Of a DNA stretch of 64,000 nt, positions 25,261 to 33,123 are shown one piece after another (position 1 is the first letter of the stretch; each line of letters starts with the position of its first letter). The position numbers and the translations under genes are program-made. Source of the stretch: JBCCBV01 sp039033855 (GTDB lineage Bacteria; Planctomycetota; Phycisphaerae; Phycisphaerales; Phycisphaeraceae); assembly GCA_039033855.1 (NCBI GenBank), contig JBCCBV010000018.1, forward strand, positions 15,923 through 79,922. Direction: 5' to 3'. Under the pieces are notes generated by a model, which had not been told where the DNA came from, made no database searches, and saw nothing but the letters and a program-made list of their open reading frames with translations.

Positions 25261-27030
25261 CTAGCGCAGGGATGTCCCTGAACCGACGGGGCGGGGGCGG
25301 GGCGTGTTTCGGTGGAAGGCGCGCCAGCGTTGGCACCGCCAGCACAGGTCGGGGGGGTGCATCGTGTCCAGGCGGGCGGGCGTTTGGGCCCAGGCCTCGG
25401 CCAGGGTTTGATGGGCAAGGTCGCCGACAAGGGCCAGGCCCAGGAAATCGTCGCGGCAGAGCGAAACGCTGCCGTCGGACAGCACGGTCAGGCGGTGCTT
25501 GGGGGTGGGTTCGGGGCCTTCGACCAGTGGTGGCGCCATGGGCACGGGCGAGCGGTCTTCGATGCGTCCGCCGACGGTGCAGAACGGCTCGATGACGGCG
25601 TGGCCGGCGGCGCGGGTCCAGCGCTCGAAGAACGACTCCATGTCGGCCAGGGTTTCGGGCGTTTTGACCAGGCGGGGGACGATCCACGGCCGGCCGTGGC
25701 CGGCGCGTCGTTCGAGCAGCGTGGCCAGGGTGCGGGCGGCCTCGGCAAAGCGGTCGGAGCCCATCTCGCGCTCGTAGGTGGCGGCGGTGTCGGCGTTGAG
25801 GCGGACCGAGATCAGGTCGACCGGCAGGCCGAGCAGCCAGTCGGCGCGTTCGGCCAGGCCGAGCAGGTCGGTTTCGATTCCAAGCCCCATCACGCCAGCG
25901 GCGCGGGCCTGGTGGAGGATCGGTTCGAGGTCGGGGTGGAGGGTCGGTTCGCCGTGGCCGCCGACGAGGACCGCGGCGTCGCCGACGGCGCCCAGGTCGG
26001 GCCAGAGGCGGTCGCCCAAGGCCGGGTCAAAGGCGGGGCGATCGGGCAGCAGGTGGTGCTGGGGGACGATCGGGCCGTGGACGTGGCGTTCGGGCGTGAG
26101 TTCGAGCCAGAGCTGCTGGGGCACGCGGTGGAAGGGGTAGCGCTCGGCGGCGGGGGTGTCGGGATCGCCTTGCTCATAAGCGAGCGAAGCGGCGACGACC
26201 TCGGCCGCGTTGGCGGTTCCGGCGCGCGATCCCAGGTGCTGGGCTATGGCGCGCAGGCGTTCGATGGCGCGCGGGGTGTCGTAGATGAACCGGCGGGCGT
26301 GGGAGCGCACCGCGGGATCGACGGGCAGGTTGACATCGCGCCCGATGGGGTCGATGGCGGGCTTGGCGGGGTTGTAGCGCAGCGCGGCGCCGAAGCCGGC
26401 CTGGTGCTCGGCGAGGTCTTCGAGCACCGCGCGCGAGGTCGCCACGGCGCCCAGCCCGGGCGGCGCCTGCGAGAAGGTGATCTTCATCGCGCTCGGCGAC
26501 TGCAGGTGGCGGTCGAGGATGCGCCCGGCAAACTCGGCGTCGAAGAAACACCAGTCGGCCCGGACGATGAGGGCCGAGCCCGCGTCGAACCGGCGCAGCG
26601 CTTCGGCCAACGGGCGCGCGGGCATGAGCTCGTCGTAAATGGTGGCCTGGCCCAGCCCGCCGCGCCACGCGGTGAGCGCCCACTTGCGGGCGTTGACCAG
26701 GTCGACCGGGGCGATGCCGGCGTCGTCGTGCGTCCAGGCGTCGACGGGTTTCTCGAACGAAAGCGGGTCCAGCCGGTCGAGCGGCGACTGCCCGGGCGGG
26801 TGCACCAGCACGACCCGGCGGACCTGCGGCACCGACGCGGCCCGGGCCACGGCGTGCTCGAGCACGGTGCGCGAACCCAGGCGATCGCTCAGGTGCGCCG
26901 GATGGCCGAGCCAGCCGCGGTGGAGGTCGCACACCACCAGCGCGATGGCGGAGTTGGGCGGCGCGGCGCCGTCGGGTGTGCCAGGGGCGGGCTCTCCGGG
27001 GGCGGGTTGATCAGGCGGGGGCGTGCTCAC
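25261..27030 (-). CDS. SPASM protein with a cysteine-less radical-SAM-like domain fused to a nucleotidyltransferase-like N-terminus
   Basis: 589 residues; GTG start overlaps the maf stop (GTGA). Residues about 28-240 resemble a sugar nucleotidyltransferase (RLGSRTVLEHAVARAASVPQ, RRVVLVHPP), but with a degenerate signature loop. Residues about 300-480 follow the radical-SAM plan: LWLELTPERHVHGPIVPQH where CxxxCxxC is expected, then GGHGEPTLHPDLEPIL, the GGGEP-type AdoMet motif. The three cluster cysteines are replaced by R315, G319 and V322. The C-terminus retains a SPASM-like region (DGSVSLCRDDFLG, GDLAHQTLAEAWAQ, DLCWRCQRW). The job is probably in making or transferring the nonulosonic acid, but it cannot be an ordinary radical-SAM enzyme. 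Function unknown. Confidence 0.7.
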   Translation of the reverse strand: MSTPPPDQPAPGEPAPGTPDGAAPPNSAIALVVCDLHRGWLGHPAHLSDRLGSRTVLEHAVARAASVPQVRRVVLVHPPGQSPLDRLDPLSFEKPVDAWTHDDAGIAPVDLVNARKWALTAWRGGLGQATIYDELMPARPLAEALRRFDAGSALIVRADWCFFDAEFAGRILDRHLQSPSAMKITFSQAPPGLGAVATSRAVLEDLAEHQAGFGAALRYNPAKPAIDPIGRDVNLPVDPAVRSHARRFIYDTPRAIERLRAIAQHLGSRAGTANAAEVVAASLAYEQGDPDTPAAERYPFHRVPQQLWLELTPERHVHGPIVPQHHLLPDRPAFDPALGDRLWPDLGAVGDAAVLVGGHGEPTLHPDLEPILHQARAAGVMGLGIETDLLGLAERADWLLGLPVDLISVRLNADTAATYEREMGSDRFAEAARTLATLLERRAGHGRPWIVPRLVKTPETLADMESFFERWTRAAGHAVIEPFCTVGGRIEDRSPVPMAPPLVEGPEPTPKHRLTVLSDGSVSLCRDDFLGLALVGDLAHQTLAEAWAQTPARLDTMHPPDLCWRCQRWRAFHRNTPRPRPVGSGTSLR

Positions 27031-29003
27031 GCGGCGCGGGCTCCGTTGACGGGGGGTTTCGCCAGGCGTTTGGCCTGAGCCAGCCCCTGCCGGGCGCGGT
27101 CGAGGCCTTCGTCGAGCATCCCCAGCGCCTCGTCGCAGGCTTCGACCAGGAAGCGCAGGTTTTCGATGTCGCGGTCGATCTGGGCCAGTCGCTTGTCGCG
27201 CTCGTCGCCCTGACTTTGGCGGATGTTGCGGTCGGCGCGCACCCGGCGGTAGGCGCCGATGGTGTTGACCTGCATCACCAGCTTGAACGCCGGCGCCAAG
27301 TCGTGCTCGGCCCGTTTCTGGTTGCGCGAGAGGTCCTGGTGCAGGCGGTTAAAGCGGGCCGAGTCGTCCACGGCGGCGGTCATGTCTTGCAGAATCGGGA
27401 TGGTCTGCTGGGTGACCTGACGCAGCTCGCGGATCTGGGCCGTGCGCTCGTCGAGCCTGCGGACCAACGAAGCCAGCCGGCCGGCGTCGTACCCGCGCGA
27501 CGCGGTCGGCAGGTCCGGTCGGGCGTCCGGGTCGAAGCGCTCGAGGGCCTGCTCGAAGGTGACGCTCTCGGCGCCGGACTTGGGGGCGCCGCCTTCGCTG
27601 GCGTCGAGGATGACCGCGCCTTGGTCGACGGCCTTCTCAAAGTCGCGCTCGAACTGCTTGCGGTAGGTGGTCATCTGCTCGTCGGTGTACGCCGAGCGGC
27701 CGTGGATGTCGTCGATGCGGCGCAGGTGCCCGCGCATGCGCACGATGCGGGTCCACTCGAGCATCTCAACGGTGTTGAACGGCGAGATTTCGGGCTCCCA
27801 CACCTTGTGCACGGCCGTGCCCGGGCAGTAGTACAGCCCGTGGCTGAACGCCAGGTCCTGGCCGATGAAGGTGATCGGGTCGCACCCCAGGTGGCGGGCC
27901 AGGTAGAAGCTCAGGTGGGCCACCGTGGCGCCGCCGGGCAGGTTGATGCGGGGCTGTGGGTCTTCGAGCAGCTTGTCGGCGAACTCGTTGGGCACACTAC
28001 GCACCGGGCCGGGGTAGGCGTCCACCACGGCCGGGTTGACCTTGGGCTCGACCACCAGGGTGACGTCGTCGAGCCGGTCGGGCAGGTCTTCGTAGAACCG
28101 GGTGCAGATGGCTGAGTAGTCGAGCGCGGTCACGAAGTCCGGCCGGATGCCGCGTTCAAGCAGCGGCCGGAGCGCGGTCTGCACGGCGATCACGACCACG
28201 CGCTGGCGCAGCGCCGGGTCGCGCAGGCGATCGACGTTCTTCACCAGGCTTGGCCCGGCGGCCACGAGCACGGCCGGCACGCCCCGCGCAGCGTTGTGCA
28301 GCGCGTCGGTCCCGGCGCCGCCGGCGTAGAGGTCGAGGTTCGCCACCAGGTTGGCGCAGGTGCGCGAAGAGTTCACGAGCGCGGTCGCCACGGTGGTGCG
28401 CAGGTAGGCCACGACTTCTTTGACCGCATCGGACAGCTCGGCGACGTCGTCGGGGCGGAGCTGCCGGGTCGGCGGGTGCACCAGCAGGTGCGTGCCCTGG
28501 GTCACCGCGGCGCCGTGCGGGTCGAACCGGCGGACCAGCCCGCCGCGCTGCGCGCCCTCACCCACGGCCAGCACCAGTCGGCGGTCGCCCAACCAATCGC
28601 TGTAGTCCAAGCGCGAGAGCACGGCCTTGAGCAGGCCGGCGTCGGGTTCGAGCACGGCCACCAGGCCGAAGCTCCCGCCGGCCAGCATGCGGTCGTACGC
28701 CGTGCGCACGTGGTAGCCCAGGCCGAAGCCAATGGCCACCACGGCGGCGGACTTCTCGAAGTCGACGGCGTCGATCAGACGCTCGGCTTCCTGGCGGGGC
28801 TCATAGCGCGAGGCGAGCGCAATCGGCCGGGCTGCGCCTTCGGCCTTGACCAGAGCCACGGGGTCGCCCGTGCGGGCCTGGGCCCAGTCGAGGTCAGGAG
28901 CGCTGGCGTCGGCGACGGCTTTGGCGGTGTCGGGGTCGTGCGCAGCGATGGCGCGCAGGTTCTTTTCCAGCAAGAGCGGGCTGGGGTCGAGGGGCGCCGT
29001 CAC
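27027..29003 (-). CDS. Motility accessory factor (Maf/DUF115) family nonulosonate glycosyltransferase
   Basis: 658 residues from a GTG at 29001-29003; an upstream ATG (29057) is less likely because it would nearly abut the divergent gene. The DUF115/MptE-like core is clear: GVPAVLVAAGPSLVKNVDRL, VVVIAVQTALRPLLERGIRP, DFVTALDYS, GGATVAHLSFYLARHLGCDP and ITFIGQDLAFSHGLYYC. Maf proteins transfer CMP-activated nonulosonic acids to flagellin in the cytosol of polar flagellates. The C-terminal 150 residues are helical and charged. Being first in an operon with a CMP-sugar synthetase and neuC fits exactly. The acceptor is presumed to be flagellin; no flagellin gene is in the window. Confidence 0.87.
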   Translation of the reverse strand: MTAPLDPSPLLLEKNLRAIAAHDPDTAKAVADASAPDLDWAQARTGDPVALVKAEGAARPIALASRYEPRQEAERLIDAVDFEKSAAVVAIGFGLGYHVRTAYDRMLAGGSFGLVAVLEPDAGLLKAVLSRLDYSDWLGDRRLVLAVGEGAQRGGLVRRFDPHGAAVTQGTHLLVHPPTRQLRPDDVAELSDAVKEVVAYLRTTVATALVNSSRTCANLVANLDLYAGGAGTDALHNAARGVPAVLVAAGPSLVKNVDRLRDPALRQRVVVIAVQTALRPLLERGIRPDFVTALDYSAICTRFYEDLPDRLDDVTLVVEPKVNPAVVDAYPGPVRSVPNEFADKLLEDPQPRINLPGGATVAHLSFYLARHLGCDPITFIGQDLAFSHGLYYCPGTAVHKVWEPEISPFNTVEMLEWTRIVRMRGHLRRIDDIHGRSAYTDEQMTTYRKQFERDFEKAVDQGAVILDASEGGAPKSGAESVTFEQALERFDPDARPDLPTASRGYDAGRLASLVRRLDERTAQIRELRQVTQQTIPILQDMTAAVDDSARFNRLHQDLSRNQKRAEHDLAPAFKLVMQVNTIGAYRRVRADRNIRQSQGDERDKRLAQIDRDIENLRFLVEACDEALGMLDEGLDRARQGLAQAKRLAKPPVNGARAA

Positions 29004-29065
29004 CTGTGGGTTATCGGGCCGTGTGTGTCGGCGCCTCGAATCTCGCCGGGCATACACTCTGGGAC

Positions 29066-29668
29066 ATGGCCCAGGTCGAGTACTACCTGTTTGAGAACCC
29101 GTGGTTGGCGGTCATCGGTCTGGTGGTGTTGTTCGCCGTCCTGCGGGTGCTCGGCCGGAGCACGGGCAACAAGAAGCTGGTGCTGGCGTCGAACCTGCCG
29201 GTGCTGCTGGCGGGCGCGGTGGCTTTGGCGGCGCATTTTGTCGAGACCGACGCCGAGAAGCTCGACGCGTGGACGGGCGCGGTGCTGACCGCTTCGGCCG
29301 AGCCGGATGTGGGGGCCATGGACCGGTACATCGCCCCCGACGCGGTGGTGAAAAACCGCAAGGGCGAGGTCATTGCCCGCTGGTCGCAGCTGCGGGGCGC
29401 GGTCGATCGGGGCGTGATCTCCGGCCACAGCTACTCGATCCGCGGCATCACACGCGCCAAAGACGCCGGCGTGATGACCACCGCGGTGGCGCTGCGCACC
29501 CGCGTCAACGGCAGCGACCAGGCGCACCCCACCGGCTGGGACTGGGTCTGGCAGCGCGGCGACGACGGCCAGTGGCGCATCACCGAGTTCCACTGGCGCT
29601 CGTACCGAGGCGAAGACCCCGGCCGTATTTTCGACGGCATCCCGTACCTCAACGCCAGCCCCTTGTGA
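29066..29668 (+). CDS. Membrane-anchored NTF2-like protein
   Basis: 200 residues from the ATG at 29066. Two hydrophobic helices (about 10-25 and 42-58) precede a soluble domain with the look of an NTF2/SnoaL-like fold (GAMDRYIAPDAVVKNRKGEV, DWVWQRGDDGQWRITEFHWR). No catalytic residues can be inferred. It is divergent from maf with about 60 bases between starts and lies 20 bases before the next exported protein, so the three plus-strand genes here may form an operon. Confidence 0.65.
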   Translation: MAQVEYYLFENPWLAVIGLVVLFAVLRVLGRSTGNKKLVLASNLPVLLAGAVALAAHFVETDAEKLDAWTGAVLTASAEPDVGAMDRYIAPDAVVKNRKGEVIARWSQLRGAVDRGVISGHSYSIRGITRAKDAGVMTTAVALRTRVNGSDQAHPTGWDWVWQRGDDGQWRITEFHWRSYRGEDPGRIFDGIPYLNASPL

Positions 29669-29688
29669 TTGTGAGCGCGCTTGTGCCG

Positions 29689-30708
29689 ATGAATCCGCTT
29701 CAACCTTTTGCCCGTCGCGCTGTGTTCCTGCGCGAGCTCGTCTGTTGTGCGGCGGTGTGCTGCGTTCTGTTGGGGTTGGGCACGGCCGCGGCGCACGCGG
29801 AAGATGGCGTTTCGCTGCGCGGGCCCAAGGCGGCCGGGCAGTCGTCGGTGTATGAGATGCGCACCGACACGGTCGAGATGCGCAACACGCAGATGGGCGA
29901 AAACGAGGCCAGCGAGCGGGTGGAGATCACCTCCGAAACCAAGGCCCGATGGACGGTCGAGTCGGTGGCGGCGGACGGGTCGAGCGTCTGCCGACTGGAC
30001 GTGCTGGCCATCGTCTACCAGCGTCAGGCCGGCGACGGGCCGGCGCTGCGGATCGACTCGGGCAAGGCCCCGAGCGACGAGCGCCTGGGCACGCTGTACG
30101 AAACCTTCCGGGCGGTCACGCAGACCCCGATGACGGTGCGGTTGGAGGCGGACGGCTCGGTCGCGTCGCTCGAAGGCTACGACCGCATGGCCCGCCGGGC
30201 GCCGGAGGCCGAGCTGCTGCCCGAGTCCCGCCGGTTCGAACTGCTGGCCGAGCAGATGGCCCGCTTGCCCGACGCGCCCGAACGCACCGAGGTGGGCGAG
30301 GGCTGGGACCGCGCGTTCAGCGCGCCGGGCGAGACGCTCGCGCCCCGGCTGAGCACGCTGCACGAAATCGACGCGACCTACACCCTGGCCGAACTGGGCG
30401 AACTCGAGGGCGTGCCCGTGGCCACGGTGGACGTCGAGCGGACCTTCGAAGCCGAGCTCGACCGCAGCGAGATCCCCGACAACGCCCCGCCCATCCGGCT
30501 GCGGGTTTCGGACGTCTCGGACACCGAGCGCATCTACTTCGACCTGGACCGGGGCGAAGTCGCCGCCCGCGACGGGCGCAGCGCCGCGACGTTTACGGTG
30601 ACGATCCAGGTGCCCAACGGCGGGCCGCGGATCGTGCAGACCATGCGCACCGAGTCGGTCAGCCAGACGCTCCGCGTCGAAGCCGGCGGCCCGGGCGAGG
30701 AGGGCTAA
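29689..30708 (+). CDS. Exported protein of unknown function (DUF6263-like)
   Basis: 339 residues. Signal peptide about 1-37 with cysteine-rich core (ELVCCAAVCCVLLGLG) and AAHA cleavage site. The mature protein is a beta-rich, acidic domain: SSVYEMRTDTVEMRNTQM, VRLEADGSVASLEGYDRM and VTIQVPNGGPRIVQTMRTES. This pattern resembles the DUF6263 group of periplasmic or surface proteins; I am not certain. ATG at 29689. It is followed three bases after its stop by a small membrane protein. Confidence 0.6.
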   Translation: MNPLQPFARRAVFLRELVCCAAVCCVLLGLGTAAAHAEDGVSLRGPKAAGQSSVYEMRTDTVEMRNTQMGENEASERVEITSETKARWTVESVAADGSSVCRLDVLAIVYQRQAGDGPALRIDSGKAPSDERLGTLYETFRAVTQTPMTVRLEADGSVASLEGYDRMARRAPEAELLPESRRFELLAEQMARLPDAPERTEVGEGWDRAFSAPGETLAPRLSTLHEIDATYTLAELGELEGVPVATVDVERTFEAELDRSEIPDNAPPIRLRVSDVSDTERIYFDLDRGEVAARDGRSAATFTVTIQVPNGGPRIVQTMRTESVSQTLRVEAGGPGEEG

Positions 30709-30711
30709 GCC

Positions 30712-30936
30712 ATGCAGTGCAACATCGACGCCCGGGGCAAACGCGTACGGCTGCTGGTGGGGATCGGCGTGCTCGACCTGGGCGTGCTGCTGGCGATTCT
30801 GGCCGGGCTGGGCGTGGCGCCGGGCTGGGCGTGGTGGCCGGCGGCGGGGTGCCTGGCGGGCGGGGCGTTTTCGATCTTCGAGGCCCGGGCCGGGTGGTGC
30901 GCCATCCGGGCGATGGGGTTCAAGACGCCGGTGTGA
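30712..30936 (+). CDS. Small DUF2892-like inner-membrane protein
   Basis: 74 residues starting MQCNIDARGKRVRLLVGIGV, with two hydrophobic segments and a GWCAIRAMGFKTP end. This matches the small two-helix DUF2892 proteins (N-terminal MxCNV, C-terminal Cys), often linked to rhodanese or sulfur metabolism, but here the context gives no such link. Its start is three bases after the previous stop. Function unknown. Confidence 0.65.
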   Translation: MQCNIDARGKRVRLLVGIGVLDLGVLLAILAGLGVAPGWAWWPAAGCLAGGAFSIFEARAGWCAIRAMGFKTPV

Positions 30937-31080
30937 TGTAGCAAGCGGTCAGCAGTCGGCGGTCGGCCGAGAGCCGAGAGCGATGGGTAACCAGCGGTCG
31001 CCGTGACATCGCGTGGCGCGATCCGTCGCGCTCGATAGAACGAGATTGTGAAATCGGACGCAGCCCGGCAGACGGCTTGC

Positions 31081-32958
31081 TTACCGGCCTTCGCCCGGCA
31101 GCGCGTCGGGCAGGGCGATGCGGTTGCGGTCGAGCAGCGTGCCCATGGCGTCGTACAGCGCGGCCAGCTGGATCATGTACGCGGCCTGGGCGTCGACCTC
31201 GGCGGCCTCGGCGGCGGCCAGCCCGTCGAGCGCGTTGAGCTTGCGCTCGATGAACTCGGGGTCCAGGGCGAAGCCGGCCTCCTCTTCGACGTTCAGGGCC
31301 CGGAGGTTTTCCGCGGCGGCCCGGCGCGAGGCGCGGGTGGCGGTGATCAGCTCGTAGCTGGTCACCACGCTGCGCAGGGCGTTTTTGACTTCGAGCACCA
31401 CCGACTCGGCGGCAGCGCGGTAGCTGGCTACGGCCTGGCGCCGTTCCAATCGCGCCTGGTCGAACCCGGCCTGGGCGGCGCGGTTGCCGATGGGCTGCTC
31501 GAAGGTCAGGCCGATGATCGTGTCGACAAAATCGGCGTCGCCGATGGGCCCGTAGGCGCCGGCGCCGTCGTCGGTATCGACGCCGCTCAGCCCGAGCGAA
31601 AGCGACAGGTCCAGCAACGGCAGGCGGGCGTTGTCGGCGACGCGCCTGCGGACGTTGGCCGAGTCGATGTCCAATAGCGCAGACGCCAGCTCGGGCCGTC
31701 GCTGCAGCGCGGTGCCGAGCGCGTCGTACAGGCTGAAGGACACCGGCGCCTCCACGGGCGAATCGCTCGGGCGCAACACGACCTCGCTGGCCAGGGGGAT
31801 GTCGGGGTGGCGGATGATTTGCTTGAGAACGTCGGAGTTTTGCCGTACCTGTTGGCGGGCGACGATCAGGTCGGCGCGGATGGACTGGACCCGGGCGTTG
31901 GCGTCGGTAAACGCGGACGAGCGGGCGTCGAATCGCAGGCGTTTTTCGAGCTTGTCGCGCAGCTCGGCGGTGCGTTCGAGCTGGGCCTGGAGGATGGCCA
32001 GTGCGCGGCGCGAGGCGTAGAGGTTCCAGTAGGCCGTCTCGGCGTCGAGCGCGGCCGTGAGCAGCGCGCCCCGGTAGTCGGCCAGGGCCTGGCCGCGGGC
32101 GTTGTCGGCCAGGACGATCTGGGCGCGGTTGACCTCGGTCCCGAAGTTGCGCAGCAGCGGCTGGTTGAAGGTGACGGCCAGGTCGGCGCCGTAAAACTCT
32201 TCCACACTGAAGAAAGTGGGTTCCTGGTCGGTGCGGGTGAGCGTGGACGACACCTCGACCGACCCGCCGGTGACCAGCGGCTTGCGGACCCCGACTTGCA
32301 GCGCGGTGGTGCGCGAGACGGTGTCGCCCCCCAGGCCGGCCGGGCCGGGGGGCTGGGGGGTATCCAGATCGCTGAAGTTGAACCCGGTGAAGAATACCGC
32401 TTCGAACGCGGCCTCGGCCTGGTCGAGCGCGGCGTCGGCGATGGCCGGGGAGAGCGCGGCGACCTGCACGGTGAGGTTTTCGGTTACGGCCAACTGGACG
32501 GCGCGTTCGAGCGTGATGGGGCGCTCGTCGGCCGGGGCGGGCTGCGTGGCCGGCTGGGTGGCGCCGGGCTGGGTGGCGGCGAACTCGCCGGTGAGGGCCA
32601 GGCCCAGGTCGTCGGCGGCGTCGGGGTAAGCGTCGCGGCCGGACATCTCATCGAGCTCTTGGACGCGTTCGGGGCCGAGGCGGTCTTCGACGTCGTCCTC
32701 CGAAGGGCGAACCTGCACGGGGCGGGCGTCGGCGGTGGCCAACAGCGGCCGTCGGTACGACTCGAGCAGGCGGGCCCGCAGGCGGTCTTCCTCTTGCGGC
32801 GGGAGGCTGGGCGTGCACGCCGGCAGGCACATCGCCAGCAGCGCTGCGGTAGACAGGGCCATGGCGGTCCGGCCCGGCGCGGGCGGGCGCAATCCGGATG
32901 GGCAGAAGGTCCGCGGACGCGGCGTTGGGTCAAACGGGGCAAGCGAGGGGGTGGTCAT
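31081..32958 (-). CDS. TolC-family outer-membrane efflux lipoprotein
   Basis: 625 residues from the ATG at 32956-32958. A lipoprotein signal is seen at about 33-48 (MALSTAALLAMCLPAC), so a later ATG at 32860-32862 may be the real start. Two TolC/OEP repeats follow: ITLERAVQLAVTENLTVQVA starts the first and SLYDALGTALQRRPELASAL the second, each with long helices such as ARGQALADYRGALLTAALDA. The protein should form a trimeric outer-membrane channel for a tripartite efflux or type I secretion pump; no membrane-fusion protein or pump gene is next to it. The open frame continues upstream of 32958 as noncoding sequence. Confidence 0.85.
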   Translation of the reverse strand: MTTPSLAPFDPTPRPRTFCPSGLRPPAPGRTAMALSTAALLAMCLPACTPSLPPQEEDRLRARLLESYRRPLLATADARPVQVRPSEDDVEDRLGPERVQELDEMSGRDAYPDAADDLGLALTGEFAATQPGATQPATQPAPADERPITLERAVQLAVTENLTVQVAALSPAIADAALDQAEAAFEAVFFTGFNFSDLDTPQPPGPAGLGGDTVSRTTALQVGVRKPLVTGGSVEVSSTLTRTDQEPTFFSVEEFYGADLAVTFNQPLLRNFGTEVNRAQIVLADNARGQALADYRGALLTAALDAETAYWNLYASRRALAILQAQLERTAELRDKLEKRLRFDARSSAFTDANARVQSIRADLIVARQQVRQNSDVLKQIIRHPDIPLASEVVLRPSDSPVEAPVSFSLYDALGTALQRRPELASALLDIDSANVRRRVADNARLPLLDLSLSLGLSGVDTDDGAGAYGPIGDADFVDTIIGLTFEQPIGNRAAQAGFDQARLERRQAVASYRAAAESVVLEVKNALRSVVTSYELITATRASRRAAAENLRALNVEEEAGFALDPEFIERKLNALDGLAAAEAAEVDAQAAYMIQLAALYDAMGTLLDRNRIALPDALPGEGR

Positions 32959-33123
32959 GGTTCGTACACAGTACGAAAGTCGCTCCCGACCCGACACCCA
33001 ACCGGTGAGAACCGCGCCAAGCGAGCTACACTCGGGTTTCGCGATTCGCCCCCCCCGGAATCGAACCCCCGCCCGACACGCCCGTGCGCCGCGCGATGAA
33101 CCGCGGCCCGATGGAGAGCGCCC

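Noticed and set aside
25154..25687. N-terminal extension of the CMP-sugar synthetase frame
   Set aside because: The upstream frame is Arg/Pro-rich, overlaps the SPASM gene in another frame, and the family N-terminus starts at the GTG with a ribosome-binding site.
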